DNA of 64,000 nucleotides from Rhizobium sp. PP-CC-3A-592 (GCF_003217095.1 NZ_QJSR01000005.1:153241-217240), one strand, 5' to 3'; counted from the first letter of the stretch, positions 27,318 to 36,334 are shown. The notes: a model not told the origin generated them from the sequence alone. Made by a program: numbers and translations.

Positions 27318-29348
27318 GTGTCCGTCGACGGGGAAGAAGGTTTGCAGGATTTGTCGGGAATGATAACGCCTTTCGGCGCCAAAGTGCGCGACCTTTGCCG
27401 CCGTTGGGCCGGCCGCATGCCGCGTCTTCTCGGATCGCTGGTCATTGCCGCCTCCATGGTGACGCCCGGCGTGGTGCCCGCCGTCGAGGCTGCCGGGCAG
27501 ACCCGGACGCTCAAGATCTTTTTCATCCATACCCGCGAGAAGGCGGAAATCACCTTCAAGCGCAATGGCCGCTACGACCCCAAGGGTCTGCAGCAGGTCA
27601 ATAACATGCTGCGCGACTGGCGCCGCAACGAGCCGACGAAGATGGACCCGCGTCTTCTCGACCTGATCTGGGAAGTCTACCAGAAGAGCGGCTCGCGCGA
27701 TTACATCCACGTCGTCTCCGCCTACCGCTCTCCTGCCACGAACGGCATGCTGCGATCGCGCACCAAGGGGGTCGCCAAGAAGAGCCAGCACATGCTCGGC
27801 AAGGCGATGGATTTCTACCTGCCCGACGTGAAGCTGAAGACGCTGCGCGAAATCGGCATGAAATTCCAGGTCGGCGGCGTCGGCTACTACCCGACATCCG
27901 GTTCGCCCTTCGTCCATATGGATGTCGGCGGCGTGCGTGCCTGGCCGCGCATGAGCCGCGGCGAACTCGTTCGCCTGTTCCCGGACGGCAAGACCATGCA
28001 CCTTCCCTCCGACGGCTCGCCGCTTCCCGGCTATGAGCAGGCGGTGGCGGACTACAAGCGCCGCGTCGGCTCCAGCGCCATCGAAGTGGCCGGTGGCGGG
28101 ACCAAGGGTGCCGGAGATCGCGACACCAAGCGCGGCGGCAAGAACCTCTTTGCCATGCTGTTCGGCGGTGGCGGTGATGAGGACGAGGATGCAACGGCGA
28201 TTGCAAGCGGTGCCCCCGGCGGTTCCGAGAGCGATGATTCCGAAGCGCCTGCCCAGGCACCCGCCCGTACCACCAAGCCCGCGACCGCCCCGGTCCAGCA
28301 GCCGGTTCTTGCCGGTGTAGAGGGTGCGGACGAAGGCCCCGTTGTCGCCGAACAGACCGTCAAGGCGCCGGTTCCGCTCGTTCGCCCTGCCTTCCAGGAA
28401 GCCGATACGGCCGTCCAGACCGCGCTCGTGGCGCCGCCCAGGAATGCCGCGCAGGATGCTCTCGCAGCAGCGCTTCCCGATCCGGCGACGGCGACAGGCC
28501 CAGCGACCGCAGGCGAGGAATTTGCCGATCTGCGGAGCTACAAGGTTCCCGTGCCGATGGCGCGCCAGACCGATCCGCAGGGTAGCGAGGCCTTGCTTGC
28601 CAGTGCCGACCCGAATGCGATGAACGAGGATTCCGAGGTTCTTGGCTTCGTGCCCGTACCCGCCCTTCGTCCGGCTGGTGAAGCTGCCCTGATGGCTGTC
28701 GCCCAGGCCGACGTCTCCGGCGCAACGGCCGGCATGGCTGCACAGCCGCTGCCGGTACCGACGACGACGGCCCCGGCTGTGATCGCGACTGCACAGGCCC
28801 CTGTCGATACCGCGGCGGAAGCCGGTGCCAAGGTTGCCCTTGCGGCCCCGACCGTCGCCACTATCCCCGCTGCGCGACCGGAAGCCGTTGCCACGGCGCA
28901 GACGCCGCCGGCCGTTCCGGCCCATGACCCGACCCGCATCGCTGCGGCACCGGTTCGCCCGGTCAACCCGCCGGTCGAGCTTGCGTCCTACGCGCCGGCG
29001 CCGTCGTCCGCGCCGCGTGATCCGTTCGGCAGTGCCTTCGATGTGCCCGCCGAGGTGCCGACCAAGGCTGCCCGTCCGAAGAAGGTTCAGGCCGATGCCG
29101 CGCATCGCACCTCCGTGCGCACGGAGCCGAAGCTGACGCAGAAGATCATCGCGGAATGGGCGCTCTCGACCAGCCGCATGGCGACATTGTCGAAACCGGT
29201 GAAGGCGCCGCGCTTCGTCTCTAGCTCGCTACGTGCCTCACCGACGACGGTCTACTCCGCCGGTTTCACCAACCGTCCAGCCGTGGCCGATACGGCAAAG
29301 TTCAGCGGCACAGCCGTCAACTTCATGGAAGTTCAGCGCTTCAACTGA
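27318..29348 (+). CDS. DUF882/peptidase M15-like periplasmic protein with long low-complexity tail
   Basis: A 676-residue exported protein. After a hydrophobic signal (RMPRLLGSLVIAASMVTPGV) comes a DUF882 (YcbK-like, M15 fold) domain at about residues 55-235, with zinc-ligand motifs in KKSQHMLGKAMDFYLPD and GSPFVHMDVG. These resemble D-Ala peptidases acting on peptidoglycan cross-links. The remaining 430 residues are Ala/Pro/Val-rich and probably disordered, ending in a short conserved-looking block (LTQKIIAEWALSTSRMATLS). GTG 27318 follows AGGGA at 5-base spacing; ATG 27360 and an upstream start at 27270 are alternatives. A strong terminator follows. Confidence 0.85.
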   Translation: MSVDGEEGLQDLSGMITPFGAKVRDLCRRWAGRMPRLLGSLVIAASMVTPGVVPAVEAAGQTRTLKIFFIHTREKAEITFKRNGRYDPKGLQQVNNMLRDWRRNEPTKMDPRLLDLIWEVYQKSGSRDYIHVVSAYRSPATNGMLRSRTKGVAKKSQHMLGKAMDFYLPDVKLKTLREIGMKFQVGGVGYYPTSGSPFVHMDVGGVRAWPRMSRGELVRLFPDGKTMHLPSDGSPLPGYEQAVADYKRRVGSSAIEVAGGGTKGAGDRDTKRGGKNLFAMLFGGGGDEDEDATAIASGAPGGSESDDSEAPAQAPARTTKPATAPVQQPVLAGVEGADEGPVVAEQTVKAPVPLVRPAFQEADTAVQTALVAPPRNAAQDALAAALPDPATATGPATAGEEFADLRSYKVPVPMARQTDPQGSEALLASADPNAMNEDSEVLGFVPVPALRPAGEAALMAVAQADVSGATAGMAAQPLPVPTTTAPAVIATAQAPVDTAAEAGAKVALAAPTVATIPAARPEAVATAQTPPAVPAHDPTRIAAAPVRPVNPPVELASYAPAPSSAPRDPFGSAFDVPAEVPTKAARPKKVQADAAHRTSVRTEPKLTQKIIAEWALSTSRMATLSKPVKAPRFVSSSLRASPTTVYSAGFTNRPAVADTAKFSGTAVNFMEVQRFN

Positions 29349-29394
29349 CGGTAGCGGTATTTGAGGTGGAACCTTGGGTATTCTCGCTCCCCGA

Positions 29395-29430
29395 CACAAA
29401 AATGCCCCTGAAAACATGGGGCATTTTTGT
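29395..29430. terminator. Strong bidirectional terminator after the DUF882 gene
   Basis: An ACAAAAATGCCCC/GGGGCATTTTTGT stem with a 9-base loop lies 47 bp after the stop, with T and A tracts on both sides. Confidence 0.9.
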
Positions 29431-29536
29431 CTCTATACGGTAAATCCCCTAAAAATAGATCTTTTGGTTGTAAACTCGGGCGAAATTTGACACCGTCTCA
29501 CCAGACTTACAGTAAGTCGGCATTCGGAGTCCGGTC

Positions 29537-30265
29537 ATGGCCACCAAGGCACACTCATCGCTCTCCCCATTCAGCCCGGAATGGCGCGATCTGAATTCCG
29601 TTCCTCGGCATCGCTATTTCACGTCGAATCCCGTGGTCGATCGCCTCAGGCGTGCCGTGCCGTTTGATCATATCGTGATCAGCGGGCTCGACCTGGAGGG
29701 GTATCATTTCGGACGTGGGGTGTCCGTGGATACCGATCTGCCGCCGGCCTATGTCGAGACCTATGCGCGCGAGCGGCTCTATGAGATCGATCCTTTCGTC
29801 GAGGCCGCGCTTTCGGGAAAGGTCGTGATCGAGGCCGAGGTCTTTGCGGAGACGCCGAGGCCTGCCCTTCTGGAGCGTGTGACATCGACCTTCAACGTTC
29901 ACAATCGAACGCTCGTGCCGGTCATGCGCAGTTCTGTGGTCTACGGTGCCGTCACCTTTATGCGGGAGATGCCGTTCGACAGCGAGGAACTCGCGTTCCT
30001 CACCCTGATCGCGCCCTCCCTGCATGCAGAGGTCACGCGGCCGCTGATGGAGCGCTTTGCCGTTTCGCATCTGCGCTTGTCGCGCGGTGAGGTCGCCTGT
30101 CTGAAGCAGGCGAGCCATGGCCTGACCAGCGAGGGCATCGCGCGGGCGACGGGCTACCAGAACGATACGGTGAACAGCTACATCAAGTCGGCCATCAAGA
30201 AGCTCGGGGCCGCGAACCGCACCCACGCCATCGCCGATGCCATCCGGCGAAACCTCATCCATTGA
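29537..30265 (+). CDS. LuxR-family transcriptional regulator without cognate synthase (LuxR solo)
   Basis: A 242-residue regulator. The N-terminal part (about 30-165) matches the autoinducer-binding domain, with the conserved aspartate-proline in YEIDPFV (D85-P86). The C-terminal LuxR helix-turn-helix spans 181-242 (LSRGEVACLKQASHGLTSEGIARATGYQNDTVNSYIK...). Positions that in TraR contact acyl-homoserine lactone (W57, W85, G113) appear substituted, so the ligand may differ. No luxI homologue is in the window. It is convergent with gapR, and a shared hairpin separates them. S. meliloti has several LuxR solos; I cannot say which one is orthologous. Confidence 0.88.
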   Translation: MATKAHSSLSPFSPEWRDLNSVPRHRYFTSNPVVDRLRRAVPFDHIVISGLDLEGYHFGRGVSVDTDLPPAYVETYARERLYEIDPFVEAALSGKVVIEAEVFAETPRPALLERVTSTFNVHNRTLVPVMRSSVVYGAVTFMREMPFDSEELAFLTLIAPSLHAEVTRPLMERFAVSHLRLSRGEVACLKQASHGLTSEGIARATGYQNDTVNSYIKSAIKKLGAANRTHAIADAIRRNLIH

Positions 30266-30298
30266 ACCTGTAGCACCGGCGCTCGCCTTCAAACGCAA

Positions 30299-30329
30299 AA
30301 CGCCGCCCGTCGATCAGACGCGCGGCGTT
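30299..30329. terminator. Hairpin between convergent luxR-type and gapR genes
   Basis: An AACGCCGC/GCGGCGTT stem with a 15-base loop lies between the convergent stops. On the minus strand TTTTGCG follows, which suits gapR termination. Confidence 0.75.
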
Positions 30330-30358
30330 GATGCTGCCTGCGGATGACCGCAGCTGGA

Positions 30359-30625
30359 CTACTCCATGCCGAGAGCGGCCATGTAGGTCTGGAGGATCGT
30401 TTCCTCCTCGATGCGCTCGTTCGCATCCTTCTTGCGCAGGCGAATGATCGTGCGGATCGCCTTGGTGTCGTAGCCACGGCTCTTGGCCTCACCCATGACG
30501 TCCTTGATGTCGTCTGCAATCGCAGCCTTCTCTTCTTCCAGGCGCTCGATACGCTCGATGAACTGGCGAAGCTCGGCAGCGGCGACGTTTTCCACGCCCG
30601 TTTCCGGGATTGTTCTCTCGTCCAT
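30359..30625 (-). CDS. gapR: GapR-family (DUF2312) nucleoid-associated protein
   Basis: An 88-residue, largely helical protein of the DUF2312/UPF0335 family. The Caulobacter member GapR binds AT-rich, overtwisted DNA ahead of replication and transcription machinery and supports chromosome segregation. The coiled-coil segment ([26 protein letters not shown]) and the basic block [25 protein letters not shown] match that family. A run of Lys/Arg in [10 protein letters not shown] is the likely DNA-contact region. The gene stands alone on the minus strand. The family assignment is firm; the functional transfer from Caulobacter is inference. Confidence 0.92.
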   Translation of the reverse strand: MDERTIPETGVENVAAAELRQFIERIERLEEEKAAIADDIKDVMGEAKSRGYDTKAIRTIIRLRKKDANERIEEETILQTYMAALGME

Positions 30626-30824
30626 TCCTGTTGTCCTTTTCGTTCAGGCTGTTTGATTGAGCATACGCCTCGCCGTCCGGCCTGGGAGGGCAAAGACGGG
30701 ATGCGGGAATTTCGGAGGCTTTCGGGCCTCATGCCCGGCTGGGCCGTCACGTGCCGTGAAGCGGCGTCGAGGTCAAGTCACTTTGCGCAAAGATTGCCGC
30801 GCGCCGCTGCCGCCTGCACCGTGC

Positions 30825-31148
30825 TCACGCCTTCGGGCGGTTGATCTCGAAGGCCGCCTGCTTGTTGGCGCTCGCTTCGCGCTGGTGCTTCTCGCGCCAT
30901 TCGTCATAGGGCATGCCGTAGACGATCTCGCGGGATTGCTCCTTGCTCAACGGCTGTCCACTCGCCTCGGCCGCATCGCGATACCAGTTGGACAGGCAGT
31001 TCCGGCAGAAGCCGGCAAGGTTCATAAGGTCGATGTTCTGCACGTCGCTGCGCTCGCCGAGATGGGCCAGCAGGCGGCGGAAGGCGGCGGCCTCGAATTC
31101 GGTTCGCTGTTCCGGTGAGAGTTCGGGCATCGGGCTTGTGTCGGGCAT
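30825..31148 (-). CDS. DUF1244 family protein
   Basis: A 107-residue protein of the DUF1244 family, found across proteobacteria with no established function. The family core LMNLAGFCRNCLSNWYRDAAE, with its FCRNC cysteine pair, and the following YGMPYDEWREKHQ are present; the cysteines could bind metal. ATG 31148 has AAAGGA at 7-base spacing, better than the ATG two codons upstream. The N-formylglutamate amidohydrolase gene is 52 bp upstream on the same strand and may be cotranscribed. Confidence 0.88.
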   Translation of the reverse strand: MPDTSPMPELSPEQRTEFEAAAFRRLLAHLGERSDVQNIDLMNLAGFCRNCLSNWYRDAAEASGQPLSKEQSREIVYGMPYDEWREKHQREASANKQAAFEINRPKA

Positions 31149-31200
31149 GGGCATGTCCTTTCGGTCGGCGGAGCGGGCAGGGCGCTCCCAATGCGAAGTG

Positions 31201-31995
31201 TTACGCGGCGTAAGGCCCCGTGCGGGAGGGGTGTCGCTCCGCGCGGTGCAGGTCGGCGCGGGCGTTTAGCCGCTCGAAGATCGGCGCCAGACGGTCGATC
31301 CAGGCGGCGACGCCTTCTGGCGTGCCGATCTCGTCCTGGCGCACCTCGATCAGCGCATGCGGCATGCCGGTTTCCATGCAGTGGCGGTAGAGCGTGTCAC
31401 CGCGCAGGGCGCCGTCATAGGGCTCGTTGTCGCCGACCACGACATCGCCGGGTTCGCGCAGCGCTGCGAGAAGCGGCAGCACGGCGCGCGCGTCGGTGTC
31501 CCAGAGCACGGTGACATGCCAGGGGCGGGGTTCGCCCTTCCAGGCCGGGGTGAACGAGTGGAGCGACAGGATGAGCGGCGTGCTGCCGCTTGCCTGGGCA
31601 ACCTCGGCGATGGTGTCGGCCACGGCCCGGTGATAGGGGCGATGGTAGCCCTCCAGGCGCGCCTCGGCTTCTGCCTCCGATAAAGGATGATTGCCGGCGA
31701 TGATCGCGCCGTCGGAAATCTTCATGATCAGGGTCGGATCGTCCTCGCCGCGGTTCGGGTCGATCAGCAGGCGGGAATAGCGGCTCATCACGGCGGGCAC
31801 GTTGAGACGCGTGGCCAATCCCCGGATCAGAGGCTCCACGCCGATGTCGTAGGCGATGTGCCGGGCAAAGGCGCTTTCGGCCAAGCCAAGCGTGCCGTAA
31901 CGGGGTGGCAGCCGGTTGGTCGCGTGGTCGCCGAGCAGCACGAGCCCACGACCCATATCGCCTCTGATGATCTCGAACGGCGCCTCGTCGGCCAT
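31201..31995 (-). CDS. N-formylglutamate amidohydrolase family protein
   Basis: A 264-residue protein of the N-formylglutamate amidohydrolase family (PF05013). Such enzymes release glutamate from N-formylglutamate in some histidine-degradation pathways, or hydrolyse related N-acyl amino acids. Seen are the metal-ligand region LLGDHATNRLPPRYG, a mid-domain YSRLLIDPNRGEDDPTLI block, LILSLHSFTP and PHALIEVRQDEI. No other hut genes are present, so the physiological substrate is open. ATG 31995 has AGAGG at suitable spacing; the TTG nine bases upstream sits too close to that site. Confidence 0.88.
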   Translation of the reverse strand: MADEAPFEIIRGDMGRGLVLLGDHATNRLPPRYGTLGLAESAFARHIAYDIGVEPLIRGLATRLNVPAVMSRYSRLLIDPNRGEDDPTLIMKISDGAIIAGNHPLSEAEAEARLEGYHRPYHRAVADTIAEVAQASGSTPLILSLHSFTPAWKGEPRPWHVTVLWDTDARAVLPLLAALREPGDVVVGDNEPYDGALRGDTLYRHCMETGMPHALIEVRQDEIGTPEGVAAWIDRLAPIFERLNARADLHRAERHPSRTGPYAA

Positions 31996-32072
31996 GGGGT
32001 TCAACCTCTTTGCATGCCTTTACAATTTTGATGACATGCCGAAAAGGCGATCGCAAGGCAGGCGCATCGACG

Positions 32073-32118
32073 CTAGAGCGCCGCGCGTCATTCATGACGC
32101 GCCAAGGTCGCTCTAACA
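32073..32118. repeat. 45-bp palindromic repeat, copy 1
   Basis: A GCGCGTC/GACGCGC-type palindrome flanked by AGAGCG and CGCTCT. The same element occurs in reverse orientation at 62085-62130 with only a few mismatches. It lies between divergent genes. Confidence 0.75.
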
Positions 32119-32294
32119 CTTTACAATTTTTGCGCAATTTAATCATTAAACCGATCTTGGTTTAATGAATTATGCAGGAGGCCGTGCCTGCCCGGAAAAA
32201 GCCGGAAATGAGGCCTTACACCTCCGTTGACTTTCGCCCCGCACCGTCGCAAGAAAGTGCCTCGACAAAATGCAATGGAGCACCATTGGAAACC

Positions 32295-32768
32295 GTGTCT
32301 CGACATCTTCTCTCCCCGTCGAACATGCGTCGCTTGTCTCTCGGTGGATTGACTGTCTTCGCGCTCGCGCTCGCCTCCCCCCTTGTGGCAACGGAGGCGC
32401 GCGCCGAATTTCGCGTCTGCAACGGTACGCAGAACCTCGTCGGGGTGGCCATCGGCTACCGCGCCAAGGAAGGCTGGATCACCGAGGGTTGGTGGCAGGT
32501 ACCTGCCACCACCTGCGCGACGCTGATCGAGGGCGAACTGCAATCCCGCTACTATTATCTCTACGCCGAGGATGCGGCGCGTGGTGGCCGGTGGACAGGC
32601 AACGTCAACATGTGCGCCGCTGAAAACGAGTTCAAGATCGTCGGCGTGCAGGACTGTTTTGCGCGCGGTTTCCAGCGCATGGGCTTCAAGGAATACGACA
32701 CGGGACGCCAAGGCAGCTGGATGGTTCAGCTTTCCGATACGCCCGGGACTCAAGAAGGCCAGAATTGA
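32295..32768 (+). CDS. Exported DUF1036 family protein
   Basis: A 157-residue exported protein. The signal peptide spans about residues 11-36 (MRRLSLGGLTVFALALASPLVATEARA), and the mature part is a DUF1036 domain with conserved cysteines (RVCNGT, ATTCATL, VNMCAAENEF, VQDCFARGF) that may form disulfides in the periplasm. No function is known for the family. GTG 32295 is preceded by TTGGAAACC; ATG 32325 is an alternative start. Its TGA overlaps the ATG of pyk (TGATG), so it is translationally coupled to pyruvate kinase, an arrangement typical of Rhizobiaceae. Confidence 0.88.
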   Translation: MSRHLLSPSNMRRLSLGGLTVFALALASPLVATEARAEFRVCNGTQNLVGVAIGYRAKEGWITEGWWQVPATTCATLIEGELQSRYYYLYAEDAARGGRWTGNVNMCAAENEFKIVGVQDCFARGFQRMGFKEYDTGRQGSWMVQLSDTPGTQEGQN

Positions 32769-34207
32769 TGAGACGGAATAGAAAAGCCAAAATCCTTGCG
32801 ACGCTGGGACCGGCGTCGAACGAAGAGGCGATGATCCAGAAGCTGCACGAGGCCGGTGCGGATCTCTTCCGCATCAATATGAGCCATGCCAGCCACGACA
32901 TGATGCGCACGCTCATCGAGCGCATCCGCTCCGTCGAGGCCCGTTGCGGCCGCCCCATCGGCATTCTCGCCGACCTTCAGGGCCCGAAGCTTCGTGTCGG
33001 CAAGTTCGTCGATAGCAAGGTTGACCTCGTTCCCGGCCAGACCTTCACGCTCGACGACAACGAGGCGCTCGGCGACAAGACCCGCGTCTTCCTGCCGCAT
33101 CCCGAAATTCTCGAAGCGGTCAAGGCCGGCGACCGGTTGCTGATCGATGACGGCAAGCTGCACCTGCGCGCCGAAAGCGCCGACGGCAAGAGCATCGTCT
33201 GTACCGTCGTGTCCGGCACCAAGATTTCCGACCGCAAGGGCGTCAGTCTGCCCGATACGCTGCTCGGCGTCGGCGTCCTGACCGATAAGGACCGCGCCGA
33301 CCTCGATGCCGTGCTTGCCACGAATGAAGTCGACTGGGTGGCGCTCTCCTTCGTCCAGCGTCCCGAAGATCTGATCGAGGTCCGCAAGATCTCCGGCGGC
33401 CGCGTCGGCCTGATGTCGAAGATCGAAAAGCCGCAGGCGATCGAACGGATCGACGAAATCATCGAGCTTTCGGATGCGCTGATGGTTGCCCGCGGCGATC
33501 TCGGTGTCGAAATGCCGCTTGAGGCCGTTCCCGGCCTGCAGAAGCAGCTCATCCGCGCCTGCCGCCGCGCCGGCAAGCCGGTCGTCGTCGCCACGCAGAT
33601 GCTGGAATCGATGATCTCGGCACCGGTCCCGACCCGCGCCGAAGTCTCCGACGTCGCCACCGCCGTGTTCGAAGGTGCCGATGCCGTCATGCTGTCGGCC
33701 GAATCCGCCTCCGGCGATTACCCGGTCGAGGCCGTCGCGACCATGTCGTCGATCGCCAGCAAGGTCGAAACCGACCCGCATTATTCCGGTATCATCTACG
33801 CCCAGCGCACGCCGCCGGAAGCCACGGGTGCGGACGCCATTTCGCTTGCCGCGCACCAGATCGCCGAAACGCTGAAGCTGTCGGCCATCGTCTGCTACAC
33901 GTCTTCGGGCAATACCGGCCTGCGCACGGCGCGCGAGCGTCCGCAGGTGCCGATCCTTGCTCTCTCGCCCGTCATCCAGACGGCGCGCCGGCTCTCGGTG
34001 GTCTGGGGCATGCACTGCGTCGTCACCAGCGATGCGACCGACCTTGACGACATGGTCAACCGCGCCTGCCGCATTGTCGCTTCGGAAGGCCTTGCCAATC
34101 CGGGCGACCGCATCATCATCTCGGCCGGTGTTCCGCTCGGCACGCCCGGCGCCACCAACATGCTGCGCATCGCCTATATCAGCGAAGACGGCGCCGGCGG
34201 CGTCTAA
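32768..34207 (+). CDS. pyk: Pyruvate kinase
   Basis: A 479-residue pyruvate kinase catalysing PEP + ADP to pyruvate + ATP, the last step of glycolysis. Motifs: ATLGPASNEEAMI at the N terminus, INMSHASHD (substrate Arg region), LQGPKLRVG, the active-site MSKIEKPQAIERIDEI, MVARGDLGVE, and the signature TQMLESMISAPVPTRAEVSDVA. The C-terminal regulatory-type domain ends with a nucleotide-binding SAGVPLGTPGATN. ATG 32768 overlaps the DUF1036 stop. A repeat element and a bidirectional terminator follow. Confidence 0.97.
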   Translation: MRRNRKAKILATLGPASNEEAMIQKLHEAGADLFRINMSHASHDMMRTLIERIRSVEARCGRPIGILADLQGPKLRVGKFVDSKVDLVPGQTFTLDDNEALGDKTRVFLPHPEILEAVKAGDRLLIDDGKLHLRAESADGKSIVCTVVSGTKISDRKGVSLPDTLLGVGVLTDKDRADLDAVLATNEVDWVALSFVQRPEDLIEVRKISGGRVGLMSKIEKPQAIERIDEIIELSDALMVARGDLGVEMPLEAVPGLQKQLIRACRRAGKPVVVATQMLESMISAPVPTRAEVSDVATAVFEGADAVMLSAESASGDYPVEAVATMSSIASKVETDPHYSGIIYAQRTPPEATGADAISLAAHQIAETLKLSAIVCYTSSGNTGLRTARERPQVPILALSPVIQTARRLSVVWGMHCVVTSDATDLDDMVNRACRIVASEGLANPGDRIIISAGVPLGTPGATNMLRIAYISEDGAGGV

Positions 34208-34211
34208 GCGT

Positions 34212-34312
34212 TAGAGTTTGTCAGGGATAAGGGAAATCCGGTTATCCAGAAGAGATAAACGACGACAAAGGAATCCAGAGTCTGGCTGGTTCAGAATGAA
34301 CCCGACAGACTG
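34212..34312. repeat. About 100-bp dispersed intergenic element, copy 1
   Basis: This stretch, from TAGAGTTTGTCAGGGATAAG to GACAGACTG, recurs at 42411-42510 with roughly 80-85% identity by eye. Its ends (GTTTGTCAGG / CCTGACAGAC in copy 2) form terminal inverted repeats, and two inner hairpins are seen. It resembles rhizobial intergenic mosaic elements. It starts 5 bp after the pyk stop. Confidence 0.75.
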
Positions 34313-34327
34313 TGGAGTATCCAACAG

Positions 34328-34364
34328 CAAAACGCCGCGTTCCCTCATGGGGACGCGGCGTTTT
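34328..34364. terminator. Bidirectional terminator between pyk and the alpha/beta hydrolase
   Basis: An AAAACGCCGCGT/ACGCGGCGTTTT stem with a 12-base loop serves the convergent pyk and hydrolase genes. Confidence 0.9.
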
Positions 34365-34369
34365 CGCGT

Positions 34370-35404
34370 TCAGTCCTCGTTGTCCCCGGCGATGCGTTTT
34401 TCTGCTGCGCGGGCGATTCCCTCAAGATCGGGCGTCTCACCGGCAACGGTCTCGATGGCGGCGATGGCGACGTCGGTGACGGTATAGTCGGGTTTGTGGC
34501 CGAGATTGTGGATGGTGACCAGCCGTGAGCCCGAGATCGCCTCATGTAGCTGGCGGGAGTGGATGTCCGGCAGGACGACCTTGTCCCGGTCTCCGGTGAT
34601 GATGACCGTGGGCGCCGTGATCTCGACATAGCGCGGCGCGACCTTCGTGACATAGGCGAGCAGGTTGGCGATATCGACGGCATTGTTGCGGAAGGTCGCC
34701 GGGCGGAGCGCCAGATAGGTTTTGCTCTCGGCGATATAGTCGTCCGGCCGGTGGTTGGGCGCAAAGACGCTGCGGGTGGCCTTGTCCACCAGCAGGCGGC
34801 CGACGGTGGGTGCGACGAGGGTCGCGAAGAGATCGCCGAGCAGGGGCGTCTTGGCGACATTATAGTACCATTCGACGCCGCCCGGCCAGGGATGGGTGGC
34901 GGGGGAGAGGAAGACGAGGCCGGCCACTATGTCCTTGTGGTTCAGGGCAAAGGTCGCGGCAATCGCGCCGCCGAAGGAATGGGCGACGATGATCGCCTTG
35001 CGGATTCCGCGCTTCTTCATGAGGGCGGCCACCGCATCCGCCTGTCCATCCGGATAGGCGTTGCGCGGCCCGCCGCGCTCCGAATAGCCGAAGCCGGGGC
35101 GATCGAGGAACAGCATCTCGGCCCGGCCTTCCAGCTTCGCACGAAAGGCTGCCATCGGGTCGTTGAGGTTGGCGCTGGCGCCGTGGATAAAGACGATGGG
35201 CGGCAGGTCTGCGCCGGGCGGGCGGGGCACGTGAACGCTGTTCATGCGGTAGCCGCCGACATCTGTGAGGTCGCCCTCATGGCCGCTGGTCCGCTCGAAG
35301 GCGGATGCCTGATAGGTTCCGGCGCCGACACCCACGGCCATGAGGATGAGGAAGGCGGCGAGCGTCGAAAGCATGATGATCCTGCGGGTCGGGAAGATAG
35401 GCAT
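34370..35404 (-). CDS. Alpha/beta hydrolase, membrane-anchored or exported
   Basis: A 344-residue alpha/beta-hydrolase-fold enzyme. An N-terminal hydrophobic segment (MLSTLAAFLILMAVGVGAG) is a signal anchor. The oxyanion loop VFIHGASANLND, nucleophile elbow AHSFGGAIA (GxSxG type, Ser in HSFGG), acid region VIITGDRDKVV and catalytic His in IHNLGHKPDY are all in order, so it should be active. The substrate is unknown; relatives include esterases and haloperoxidase-like enzymes. It is convergent with pyk, and its stop lies 5 bp from the shared terminator. Confidence 0.9.
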   Translation of the reverse strand: MPIFPTRRIIMLSTLAAFLILMAVGVGAGTYQASAFERTSGHEGDLTDVGGYRMNSVHVPRPPGADLPPIVFIHGASANLNDPMAAFRAKLEGRAEMLFLDRPGFGYSERGGPRNAYPDGQADAVAALMKKRGIRKAIIVAHSFGGAIAATFALNHKDIVAGLVFLSPATHPWPGGVEWYYNVAKTPLLGDLFATLVAPTVGRLLVDKATRSVFAPNHRPDDYIAESKTYLALRPATFRNNAVDIANLLAYVTKVAPRYVEITAPTVIITGDRDKVVLPDIHSRQLHEAISGSRLVTIHNLGHKPDYTVTDVAIAAIETVAGETPDLEGIARAAEKRIAGDNED

Positions 35405-35570
35405 GGTCCGTCGTCGTCACACCGTTAGCGGTCCCGGTGCCGATGGGCCACACCGAGGATAGGGCTTGCGGTCCGGAATCGGATTTTCGATGTCATACGG
35501 AGCGCTGCGGGAAACGGTTCACCGGCGTGCAGAGCGGCCGATTTCCGGAAGGTAGAGTGAACGGACCCTC

Positions 35571-36227
35571 TCAGGTCCGGTTGCCCGCCAGCTTCTCTTC
35601 CAGCTCGCCCACCTGCTCCTGCGCCTTGCGTTCGGCGGGGTAGACGGCGAGGAACTGTTCCCAGGCCCGCAGGGCCAGTTCGTCCTTGCCGGAGGCGGTG
35701 AGGATTGCCGCCATTCCCGCGAGCGCACCGAAGTGCCGCGGCTCAAGCGCCAGCACGCGGTTGATGTCGGACATGGATTTCCGGTAGTTGCTCATCTGGT
35801 AGTGCAGCGTCGCCCGCTGGTTCCAGCCTTCGACATAGTCGGGCGCCAGCGCGATGACCTGGTCGTAGAGGTCGAGGGCGCTCGGCTGTTTGCTGTCGGC
35901 CACGGCTTTTGCCGCCCACTGCATGAGCAGGTTCACGGTCGCACTTCCCGAATCCTGCCATTCCAGACGGATCTGCTCGGCAATGCCGCGCGCCTTCTCG
36001 GCATCCCGCTCGCGCTTCAGTGCGGCAAAGAGGGTGTCGAGCTTCTCGGCCCGCGTCGGGAGCTTTTCCGGCTCGGCAGGCTTCGCCGTGGGCATGTCTG
36101 CCGTTGGCACCGGCGCGGTATCCGCCGCCTGGACAGGGCCGAGGGACGACATGACGAGACATGCCGCAACCAGAGGGGCCAGGCGAGACGGTGCGGGAAT
36201 CAGGGTACGGGACATGAAAAAGGCCAT
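35571..36227 (-). CDS. Exported tetratricopeptide-repeat protein
   Basis: A 218-residue exported protein. The signal peptide ends near PVQA-AD. The mature part holds several TPR helices, for example DLYDQVIALAPDYVEGWNQRATLHY and DINRVLALEPRHFGALAGMAAIL, in about residues 85-190, and a charged C-terminal helix. TPR proteins mediate protein contacts; no partner is suggested by the neighbours. ATG 36227 is one of three close Met codons, and a strong ribosome-binding site is not seen for any of them. Confidence 0.82.
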   Translation of the reverse strand: MAFFMSRTLIPAPSRLAPLVAACLVMSSLGPVQAADTAPVPTADMPTAKPAEPEKLPTRAEKLDTLFAALKRERDAEKARGIAEQIRLEWQDSGSATVNLLMQWAAKAVADSKQPSALDLYDQVIALAPDYVEGWNQRATLHYQMSNYRKSMSDINRVLALEPRHFGALAGMAAILTASGKDELALRAWEQFLAVYPAERKAQEQVGELEEKLAGNRT

Positions 36228-36334
36228 GGTGAGAGGGTATCCCGCCATGGCCTCAGATCAAATCAATTTTATGACATGCTCCTCGACCAAAGGTCGAAAG
36301 ACATGTCACTTCAGTCCCGCTTCGGCAGATTGCC

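Noticed and set aside
27276..29105. 609-codon minus-strand frame over the DUF882 gene
   Set aside because: It is an Arg/Gly-rich shadow of the low-complexity tail on the other strand.
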